DNA from: a virus | IMG/VR virus record: IMGVR_UViG_3300025543_005580 | Coordinates: 1-64,000 of that record | Length of the DNA: 64,000 bases | Strand: one strand, 5' to 3' | Part shown: positions 51,608 through 63,600 of the stretch, piece after piece | Position numbering within the stretch: position 1 is the stretch's first letter | Layout of the letters: every line of letters starts with the position of its first letter | Program-made: the position numbers and the translations under genes | Notes under the pieces: model-generated | Database searches by the model: none | What the model was told of the DNA's origin: nothing | What the model saw: the letters and a program-made list of their open reading frames with translations, nothing else

Positions 51608-54600
51608 TTAAATATTAATGTAAGCATTAATAACATACGAGTCACCACTTCCGCTTTCGAGAGCTTTTGCAAATACTACATCTTGTAAGTTTTCGTTAAT
51701 CATTTCTTCTCTCGTTATTGCTTTAGCATGTCCTACTTTATCTGAAGTAACAAGATAATCACCTTCTTTTACTATTCCAATTACAAGTACTGGTTCAGCA
51801 CCTTGAACAATTGGAATATTTTTATCAGGTACCATGACTCCCATTCTCATGTGATCTTTTTCGTTTGTACATGGAACTAAATCTCCATCTTTCCAAACCA
51901 TTACAGTACCTAATTCGTGATTATTATTATCTTCTTTATTATTACCTGCTAAGTTCTGTTCAAATATACCACAAGTATTAAATGCGATTGCCCAAACATC
52001 TCTCCAACATAAATCTGGTCTACCAATATCCCAAACTCTATCTTGTATTGGGTTCATATTACCATCCCAATTGAAATCTGGGGCTGTATAATTGGCAACT
52101 GTTAATCTATTTGGTCTACCTGCGTTGTAACTAACAATTTCACCGTTATTAGCTGTATTGCTCCAGTTAATAGCAATATCATTAGCATTAACAGTAATAC
52201 CTGTACCTGAACCTATGTTTAATGTTCTATCAGTTGATAACGCACCTCCACCAGTTAAACCTGAACCTGCGATAATTGACACGTAAGTACCGCTTGTACC
52301 CACATTACCTGATATACCACTAGTACCATCTATACCTGAAGTTCCTGATGTTCCTGAACCACCTGATACTCCACTAGCACCACCAACACCTGAGGTACCG
52401 TTTGAACCTGTTGAACCTGATGTTCCTGATAATCTACTTAATCCGCTTGTTCCAGCTACACCACTTGTACCAATTGTACCTGAAGAACCGCTAGTTCCAC
52501 TAGTAGCGCTTAATCCTGATAAACCAGCATTACCTGTTGTACCATTTGAACCTGTTGAACCACTAGTTCCAGATACTCTACTTAATCCATTTGTACCATT
52601 ATTACCTGTTGTACCATTTGAACCTGAACTACCTGATGTTCCAGATAATTTACTCAATCCATTTGTACCAGTATTACCTGAAGTACCATTTGAACCTGTT
52701 GATCCACTTGTTCCTGATGCTCTACTTAATCCATTTGTACCAGTATTACCTGAAGTACCTGATGAACCACTAGTACCTGAAGTTCTACTAGCACCTGAGG
52801 CACCATTGACACCTGATGTACCGTTTGAACCTGAACTACCTGAAGTACCTGATAATCTAGATAATCCATTACCACCATTAACACCTGAAGTACCATTTGA
52901 ACCACTTGATCCTGAAGTACCTGATACTCTAGATAATCCTGAAGTTCCAGCTACACCGCTTGTACCTATTGTACCTGAACTTCCTGAAGTTCCTGATGTA
53001 GCACTTAATGCTGATTGTCCTGCATTTCCAATAGTACCATTTGAACCTGATGAACCTGAAGTTCCTGAAGTTCCTGAAGTTCTACTAATACCTGAAGCAC
53101 CATTAACACCTGAGGTACCATTTGAACCACTTGATCCTGAAGTACCTGATACTCTACTTAATCCTGAAGTACCATTAACACCTGAAGTACCATTTGAACC
53201 TGTTGATCCACTTGCACCTGATGTTCTGCTTAATCCGGAAGTACCTGCAACTCCACTTGTACCAATTGTGCCTGATGAACCACTTGTTCCACTAGTAGCA
53301 CTTAATCCTGATAAACCAGCATTACCTGTTGTACCATTTGAACCTGTAGAACCTGATGTTCCAGAAGTTTTACTAGCACCTGAAACACCATTATTACCTG
53401 ATGTACCTGATGAACCACTTGTTCCTGAAGTTCTAGATATTCCGGAGGCACCATTATTACCATTTGTACCTGTTGAACCTGAAGAACCACTAGTTCCACT
53501 AGTTCTTGAAGCACCTGAAGCACCATTATTACCTGATGTACCTGAACTACCTGTTGAACCACTAGTTCCGGAAACATTACTTGTTCCGTTAGCACCTGCA
53601 TTTCCTGAAGTACCATTTGAACCTGTAGAACCACTAGTTCCGGAAACATTACTTGTTCCGTTAGCACCTGCGTTTCCTGAAGTACCATTTGAACCTGTAC
53701 TACCTGAAGTACCTGATACTCTAGATAATCCTGAAGTTCCAGCTACACCGCTTGTACCTATTGTACCTGAAGATCCTGAAGTACCACTTGTAGCGCTTAA
53801 TCCTGATAAACCAGCATTACCTGTTGTACCATTTGAACCTGATGAACCTGAAGTACCACTTGAACCTGAAGTTCTACTAATACCTGAAGCACCGTTAACA
53901 CCTGAGGTACCGTTTGAACCACTAGAACCACTTGTTCCAGAGAATCTACTTAATCCATTTGTACCATTATTACCTGTTGTACCATTTGAACCTGAACTAC
54001 CTGATGTTCCTGATAATCTACTTAATCCGTTTGTTCCAGCTACCCCACTTGTACCTATTGTACCTGAAGATCCTGATGTACCTGAAGTAGCACTTAAACC
54101 ACTTTGTCCTGCGTTTCCAGTAGTACCTGTTGAACCTGATGAACCTGATGTTCCAGAAGTTCTACTAGCACCTGAAGCACCATTAGTACCATTTGAACCA
54201 CTTGATCCTGAAGTACCTGATATATTACTTGTTCCGTTATTTCCAGCTACACCACTTGTACCATTTGAACCAGTTGAACCTGAAGTACCGGATACATTAC
54301 TTGTTCCATTAGCTCCTGCGTTTCCTGAGGTACCATTTGAACCTGTTGATCCAGAAGTTCCGGACAATGCACTTAATCCGTTTGTACCCGCAACTCCACT
54401 TGTACCTACTGTACCTGAAGATCCACTAGTTCCACTTGTAGCGCTTAATCCTGATTGTCCTGCATTACCTGTAGTACCGTTTGAACCGGTTGAACCTGAA
54501 GTACCTGATGTTTTACTTAATGCACTAGCTCCAGCATTTCCTGTTGTACCTGATGAACCTGATGAACCGCTTGTTCCTGATGTAGCACTTAATGCACTAG

Positions 54601-57600
54601 CACCTGCAACACCTGCGTTTCCTGATGTACCATTTGAACCTGTTGATCCGGAAGTACCTGAAGTCTTACTTAGTCCGGAAGTACCTGCTAATCCGCTTGT
54701 ACCAATTGTACCTGATGAACCACTAGTTCCTGATGTAGCACTTAATCCTGATAAACCAGCATTACCTGTTGTACCATTTGAACCTGTAGAACCTGATGTT
54801 CCAGAAGTACCACTTGTAGCACTTAGAGCACTTGCTCCTGCATTTCCTGCAGTACCGTTTGAACCAGTTGAACCTGAAGTTCCCGATGTTCCTGAAGTAG
54901 CACTTAGTGCTGAAGCACCTGCGTTTCCAGCTGTACCATTTGAACCAGTACTACCTGATGTACCTGAAGTACCTGCTGTAGCACTTAATCCTGAAGTACC
55001 TGCTACTCCTGAAGTACCTATTGTACCTGATGAACCTGAAGTTCCACTAGTAGCACTTAATCCTGATAAACCAGCATTACCTGTTGTACCATTTGAACCT
55101 GTAGAACCTGATGTTCCAGAAGTACCACTTGTAGCACTTAGAGCACTTGCTCCTGCATTTCCTGCAGTACCGTTTGAACCAGTTGAACCTGAAGTTCCCG
55201 ATGTTCCTGAAGTAGCACTTAGTGCTGAAGCACCTGCGTTTCCAGCTGTACCATTTGAACCAGTACTACCTGATGTACCTGAAGTACCTGCTGTAGCACT
55301 TAATCCTGAAGTACCTGCTACTCCTGAAGTACCTATTGTACCTGATGAACCTGAAGTTCCACTAGTAGCACTTAATCCTGATAAACCAGCATTACCTGAA
55401 GTACCATTTGAACCTGAAGAACCAGATGAACCAGATGAACCACTTGTTCCTGATGTAGCACTTAATGCGCTATCACCTGCGTTTCCAGCTGTACCATTTG
55501 AACCTGATGAACCGCTTGTTCCTGATGTATTACTTAATGCACTTGCACCTGCATCTCCGGCGGTACCTGATGAACCTGTACTACCTGATGTTCCACTTGT
55601 TTCACTATTACCTGAAGTTCCAGCTACACCTGATGTACCTACTGTACCTGAAGAACCACTAGTACCTGATGTAGCACTTAAACCACTTTGTCCTGAGTTT
55701 CCTGATGTACCGTTTGAACCAGTTGAACCTGAACTACCAGATGTACCTGAAGTAGCACTTAAGGCTGAAGCTCCTGCGTTTCCAGCAGTACCATTTGAAC
55801 CTGAACTTCCTGAAGTACCTGAAGTAGCACTTAGTGCTGAAGCTCCTGCATCTCCTGAAGTACCACTTGAACCTGTTGAACCTGATGTTCCACTTGTTTC
55901 GCTATTTCCTGAAGTACCTGCAACTCCACTTGTACCTATTGTACCTGAGCTTCCTGAAGTACCTGAAGTTGAACTTAATGCACTTTGTCCTGCATTTCCA
56001 GCAGTACCATTTGAGCCACTTGAACCACTAGTTCCTGATGTAGCACTTAATGCGCTAGCACCTGCATTTCCTGCTGTACCTGATGAACCTGTAGAACCAC
56101 TTGTTCCACTGGTGGCACTTAGAGCACTTACTCCTGCTTCACCTGCTGTACCTGATGAACCTGTACTACCTGATGAACCTGAAGTTCCTGAAGTTCCTGC
56201 AGATGCACTAGCACCTGAAGTACCTGCAACTCCACTTGTACCTACTGTACCTGAAGAACCACTAGTACCTGATGTAGCACTTAAACCACTTTGTCCTGCG
56301 TTTCCTGATGTACCATTTGAACCTGTACTACCTGATGAACCTGAAGTACCTGCTGATCCTGATGTTGCACTAGCACCTGAAGCACCTATACTACCGTTTG
56401 AACCTGTACTACCTGATGTACCTGAAGTACCTGATGTATTACTAATACCTGATTCACCTGCGTTACCAGACGTTCCTGTTGAACCTGTAGAACCTGATGT
56501 TCCTGAAGTTGAACTATTTCCTGATGTACCAGCAACTCCACTTGTACCAATTGTACCTGAAGAACCTGAAGTACCACTTGTAGCACTTAGTGCACTTTGT
56601 CCTGCATTTCCAGCAGTACCGTTTGAACCTGAACTACCAGATGTACCTGATGTTGCACTTAAAGCACTTGCACCAGCATCTCCAGCTGTACCTGAACTAC
56701 CAGATGAACCACTTGTTCCTGAAGTAGCACTTAAAGCTGAAGCACCTGCTTCACCTGCTGTACCATTTGAACCAGTTGAACCTGATGTACCTGAAGTACC
56801 TGCTGATCCTGATGTTGTACTATTACCGCTAGTACCAGCAACTCCACTAGTACCTACTGTACCTGAACTACCAGATGTACCTGATGTTGCGCTTAATCCT
56901 GATTGACCTGCATTACCTGAAGTACCATTTGAACCCGTTGATCCACTTGTTCCACTAGTTGCACTTAATGCACTAGCACCTGCATCTCCAGCAGTACCTG
57001 ATGAACCTGACGAACCTGAAGTACCTGAAGTAGCACTTAAAGCTGAAGCACCTGCGTCTCCTGCTGTACCTGTTGATCCTGATGAACCTGAAGTTCCTGA
57101 TGAACCTGAACTTGCACTATTTCCTGACGTACCTGCAACTCCTGAAGTACCAATTGTACCTGAAGATCCTGAAGTACCACTTGTAGCACTTAGTGCACTT
57201 TGTCCTGCATTACCTGAAGTACCATTTGAGCCACTTGAACCGCTTGTTCCGGATGTAGCACTTAATGCGCTAGCACCTGCATTTCCTGCTGTACCACTAG
57301 AACCAGTTGAACCTGATGTACCCGAAGTACCTGAAGTTGAACTTAATGCACTAGCACCTGCTTCACCTGCTGTACCATTTGAACCAGTTGAACCTGAAGT
57401 ACCTGAAGTACCTGAAGATCCTGATGAAGCACTGGCACCTGAAGTTCCAGCAACTCCACTAGTACCTACTGTACCTGAAGAACCGCTAGTTCCACTTGTA
57501 GCGCTTAATCCTGATTGACCAGCATTTCCATTTGTACCGTTTGATCCAGTACTACCTGATGATCCACTTGTACCACTAGTAGCACTTAAGGCTGAAGCTC

Positions 57601-60600
57601 CTGCTTCACCTGCTGTACCATTTGAACCTGAAGAACCACTTGTTCCACTAGTTGCACTTAGAGCACTTGCTCCTGCTTCACCTGAAGTACCTGAGCTACC
57701 CGTTGAACCACTAGTTCCTGATGTTTCGCTATTTCCTGAAGTACCTGCAACTCCACTTGTACCTATTGTACCTGAAGAACCTGAAGTACCTGAAGTAGCA
57801 CTTAAACCACTTTGACCATCATTACCTGTAGTACCGTTTGAACCACTTGAACCTGATGTTCCTGAGGTTGCACTTAGGGCTGAAGCACCTGCATCTCCAG
57901 CAGTACCTGAACTACCTGTTGAACCTGAGGTTCCGCTAGTAGCACTTAAAGCACTAGCACCTGCTTCACCTGCTGTACCATTTGAACCAGTTGAACCTGA
58001 AGTACCTGAAGTTCCTGAAGAACCTGAACTTGCACTATCTCCACTTGTTCCAGCTACACCTGATGTACCTATAGTACCTGATGAACCACTAGTTCCTGAA
58101 GTAGCACTTAATCCTGATTGTCCTGCATTACCTGAAGTACCATTTGAACCTGTACTACCTGAACTACCAGATGTACCTGAAGTTGCACTTAAGGCTGAAG
58201 CTCCGGCTTCACCTGCTGTACCACTTGAACCACTAGAACCACTTGTTCCAGATGTATTACTTAGAGCCGAAGCACCTGCATCTCCAGCAGTACCTGAACT
58301 ACCTGTTGAACCTGAGGTTCCACTTGTTTCGCTATTTCCTGAAGTACCTGCAACTCCACTTGTACCAATTGTACCTGAAGAACCTGAAGTACCCGATGTT
58401 GCACTTAGTGCTGATTGACCAGCATTCCCCGCCGTACCATTTGAACCAGATGAACCACTAGTTCCTGAAGTAGCACTTAAAGCACTTGCTCCTGCATCTC
58501 CTGCAGTACCTGAACTACCTGTTGAACCGCTTGTTCCACTTGTTTCACTATTACCTGAAGTTCCAGCTACACCTGATGTACCGTTTGTACCCGTACTACC
58601 TGATGAACCTGAAGTACCTGCTGATCCTGATGTTGCACTAGCACCTGAAGTGCCTGCTACTCCTGAAGTACCAATTGTACCTGAAGATCCTGAAGTTCCA
58701 CTTGTAGCACTTAGAGCACTTTGTCCTGCGTTTCCTGCTGTACCATTTGAACCACTAGATCCAGATGTACCTGATGTAGCACTTAAAGCTGAAGCACCTG
58801 CGTCTCCTGCTGTACCACTAGAACCTGTTGAACCTGAAGTACCTGAAGTAGCACTTAAAGCTGAAGCACCTGCTTCACCTGCTGTACCACTAGAACCAGT
58901 TGAACCTGAAGTTCCTGATGAACCTGAACTTGCACTATTTCCTGAAGTTCCAGCTACACCTGAGGTACCTACTGTACCTGAACTTCCTGAAGTTCCACTT
59001 GTAGCACTTAATGCGCTTTGTCCTGCGTTTCCTGCTGTACCATTTGAACCACTTGAACCACTTGAACCACTTGTTCCACTTGTAGCACTTTCAGCGGAAG
59101 CACCTGCTTCACCTGCTGTACCTGATGAACCACTTGAACCTGAAGTACCACTTGTAGCACTTAAAGCGCTTTCTCCAGCATCACCTGCTGTACCTGTTGA
59201 ACCTGATGAACCTGAAGTTCCTGATGAACCTGAACTTGCACTATTTCCTGACGTACCTGCAACTCCTGAAGTACCAATTGTACCTGAAGAACCGCTAGTT
59301 CCACTTGTATCACTTAAGCCACTTTCACCTGCATTACCTGATGTACCTGTTGAACCACTAGAACCCGAAGTACCACTTGTTGCACTATCTCCTGACTCAC
59401 CTGTTGTACCTGATGATCCTGTAGAACCACTTGTACCTGATTCTCCACTTGTAGCTGCAATTCCATTTTCTCCTGAAGTACCTGATGAACCTGTTGTTCC
59501 ACTAGTAGCACTAATTCCTGAAGTACCTGCAATTCCGTTTTCACCACTTGTACCTGATGAGCCTGTTGTACCTGAGGTGGCACTATCACCACTTGTTCCA
59601 GCTACACCGCTTGTACCTATTGTACCTGATGAACCACTAGTTCCACTCGTAGCACTTAGTGCACTTTGACCAGCATTACCTGCTGTACCATTTGAACCTG
59701 AAGAACCACTAGTTCCACTAGTAGCACTATCGGCTGAAGCACCTGCTTCACCTGCTGTACCACTTGAACCACTAGAACCACTTGTACCACTTGTCTCACT
59801 TAAGGCAGAAGCACCAGCTTCACCTGCTGTACCTGAACTACCTGTTGAACCGCTTGTTCCACTTGAACCACTTGTTTCACTATTTCCTGATGTACCTGCA
59901 ACTCCTGAAGTACCTATTGTACCTGATGAACCTGAAGTACCTGAAGTAGCGCTTAAACCACTTTCTCCAGCATTACCATTCGTTCCTGTTGAACCTGAAG
60001 AACCACTAGTTCCACTTGTTTCACTATTTCCTGATTGACCAGCACTACCTGAAGAACCTGTAGAACCTGAAGTTCCTGATTCTCCACTAGTTGCAGCAAC
60101 TCCATCAGCACCTGAAGTACCTGATGAACCTGTTGTTCCACTAGTAGCACTTATACCACTTGTTCCAGCAATTCCATCAGCACCTGCTGAACCTGAACTA
60201 CCTGTTGTACCTGAGGTGGCACTATCTCCACTTGTTCCAGCTACACCACTTGTACCTATTGTACCTGAAGATCCTGATGTACCTGAAGTAGCACTATTTC
60301 CTGATTGACCTGCGTTTCCAGCAGTACCATTTGAACCCGTTGATCCACTTGTACCACTTGTGGCACTTAAAGCGGAAGCGCCTGCATCTCCTGCTGTACC
60401 TGATGAACCTGAACTTCCTGAGGTACCTGAAGTAGCACTTAAAGCTGAAGCACCTGCGTCTCCTGCTGTACCTGAACTACCTGATGAACCTGAAGTTCCT
60501 GATGAACCTGATGAAGCACTAGCACCTGAAGTACCTGCAACTCCACTTGTACCTATTGTACCACTTGAACCAGCAGTACCTGAAGTAGCACTTAAACCAC

Positions 60601-63600
60601 TTTGTCCTGCGTTTCCAGCAGTTCCTGTTGAACCACTTGAACCTGAAGTACCACTTGTAGCACTATTTCCTGATTCTCCTACGGTACCGTTTGATCCTGT
60701 TGAACCACTTGTTCCTGATTCTCCACTTGTACCTGAAATTCCATCAGCTCCATTTGAACCTGATGAACCTGTTGTACCTGAAGTTGCACTTGCGCCACTT
60801 GTACCTGAAATTCCATCAGCTCCATTTGAACCTGATGAACCTGTTGTACCTGAAGTTGCACTTGCGCCACTTGTACCATTAATTCCGCTAGTACCTATTG
60901 TACCTGATGAACCGCTTGTTCCGGATGTAGCACTTAAACCACTTTGTCCTGCGTTTCCAGCAGTTCCTGTTGAACCACTTGAACCGCTTGAACCGCTTGT
61001 TCCACTAGTAGCACTATCGGCTGAAGCACCTGCGTCTCCTGCTGTACCTGATGAACCTGATGAACCACTTGTTCCTGATGTTGCACTATCTGCTGAAGCA
61101 CCTGCTTCACCTACTGTACCACTTGAACCTGTTGAACCACTTGTTCCTGATGTTGCACTATCTCCACTTGTACCTGCGACTCCTGAAGTACCTATTGTAC
61201 CTGAGCTACCTGAAGTACCTGAAGTAGCACTTAAACCACTTTGTCCTGCGTTTCCAGCAGTTCCTGTTGAACCACTTGAACCTGAAGTACCTGAAGTGGC
61301 ACTATTTCCTGATTGACCTGCAATTCCATTATCTCCTGAAGTACCACTTGAACCAGTTGTACCTGAAGTACCTGATTCACCTGAAGTTCCTGCAACTCCA
61401 TCAGCACCTGATGAACCTGAGCTACCTGTTGTTCCACTTGTAGCACTTTCACCACTTGTTCCAGCAATTCCATCAGCTCCGTTTGAACCTGATGAACCTG
61501 TTGTTCCACTAGTAGTACTTTCACCTGAAGTACCTGCTACACCTGAGGTACCTATTGTACCTGATGAACCACTAGTTCCTGAAGTTGCACTTTGAGCAGA
61601 TTGACCTGCGTTACCTGATGTACCAGTTGAACCACTAGTACCACTAGTTCCACTTGAAGCACTATCTCCTGAATTACCAGCAGTACCTGAACTACCTGTT
61701 GTACCTGAAGTACCTGATTCACCGCTAGTTGCTGCTATTCCATTTTCACCTGAAGTACCTGAAGAACCTGTTGTTCCTGAAGTACTTGATTCGCCACTTG
61801 TGCCTGCAACTCCATCAGCACCTGCTGAACCTGAACTACCTGTTGTACCTGAGGTGGCACTATCTCCACTTGTACCAGCAACTCCTGAAGTACCTATTGT
61901 ACCTGAAGAACCTGATGAACCGCTTGTAGCAGAAGCACCTGATTGACCTGCATTTCCTGAAGTACCTGAAGAACCATCTTCACCACTTGTACCTGAAGTA
62001 CCTGTAGCACCTGATTGCCCAGCGGCACCTGTTGTACCTGAAGATCCGTCAATACCACTTGTACCTGATGTACCATCAACTCCTGAAGTACCAACTGTAC
62101 CTGAAGCACCTGATGTTCCACTTGTTGCTGAAACACCTGACTGACCTGCATTTCCTGAAGTACCTGTAGAACCGGTTGAACCTGAAGTTCCTGAGGTAGA
62201 ACTTAAACCGCTTTCTCCAGCAATTCCATTATCCCCTGATGTACCTGAGCTACCTGTTGTACCTGATGTACCACTAAATCCACTAATTCCATCATTACCT
62301 GCTTCACCTGTTGTACCACTAGAACCAGTTGAACCTGAAGTACCTGATTCACCTGATGTACCTGATGTACCTGAATCTCCTGAAGTACCTGAAACTCCTG
62401 AAGTACCTATTGTACCACTTTCTCCAGACGTACCTGAAGTAGCTGTTAACCCTGATTGACCTGCATTTCCTGAAGTACCTGAAGAACCATCTTCACCACT
62501 TGTACCTGAAGTACCTGTAGCACCTGATTGTCCAGCGGCACCTGTTGAACCTGATGAACCATCTATACCACTAGTACCTGAGGTACCATCAACTCCACTT
62601 GTACCTATTGTACCTGAGTCTCCTGAAGTACCTGAAGTGGCACTATTTCCTGATTGACCTGCATTTCCTGAAGTACCTGAAGAACCATCTTCACCACTTG
62701 TACCTGAAGTTCCATCGGCTCCTGATTGTCCAGCAGCACCTGTTGTACCTGAAGATCCGTCAATACCACTTGTACCTGATGTACCTGCAACTCCTGAAGT
62801 ACCTATTGTACCTGAGTCTCCTGACGTACCTGAAGTACCTGCAACTCCGCTTTGTCCATCGGCACCATTTGTTCCTGATGTACCTGATTGTCCTGTTGTA
62901 CCTGAAGAACCAGCTTGTCCTGATGTACCTGATGTAGCTGCTACATATCCTAGTGTTCCTGTAATAGGATCGTATGTTACTACATTTACTATATCTTGTA
63001 CAGGTAAAGTATCTACATTAAAACTACCTGTTACTTCTAAACTACCTGAAATTATTGCTGAACCAGTATATGGGAAAGCTCCTATACCTGATGTACCTGA
63101 GGTAGCAGCAATTTGACCTGTAGTAGTAATTACATATGAGTAATGTGAAGTACCTTCAGTATAGAAAGTTGTATTTAGATTTTGGTTTTCGTTGTTTTTA
63201 ACCCAAATCTCAACCATCATACGATATGATGGATCAATAGTACTTCCTACTAATGTAATATCAGTTTCAAGTAATACTGGGGTTGTATTATTGTTATTCC
63301 ATCCTATTAGTGTGGGTTGAGAATTACCTAGGGTTTGTAATACGTTACCTGAACCGTCTGTAATTTTTAATGTAATAAATAATTCTACATCATCGTTTAT
63401 AGCTGGTTTAGTAGCCCATAATTTAAATTGTTGAACACCACCTGGGATTACATTAAATCCAAATGGAGTTGAAATATATGTTTGTAACTTAGTATCTGTG
63501 TTTTGAATAGCAGATACAGTAACTGATTGTTCGGCAGATACTGTTACATCTTTAGATAATTGTTTATAGGGTGATACTTCAACTACTGATTCATTAAAGT

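Noticed and set aside
52806-56906. 1,366-codon plus-strand ORF rich in P, E, V (repeats of PEVP/EPVE)
   Set aside because: It is the mirror of the Gly-Ser-Thr repeats: antisense of GGT, ACT and TCA triplets reads Pro, Glu and Val. No leader or promoter, and it stops and restarts with the repeat codon use.
58650-61316. Further long plus-strand ORFs (58650-59669, 60360-61316)
   Set aside because: Same antisense shadow of the repeat region.
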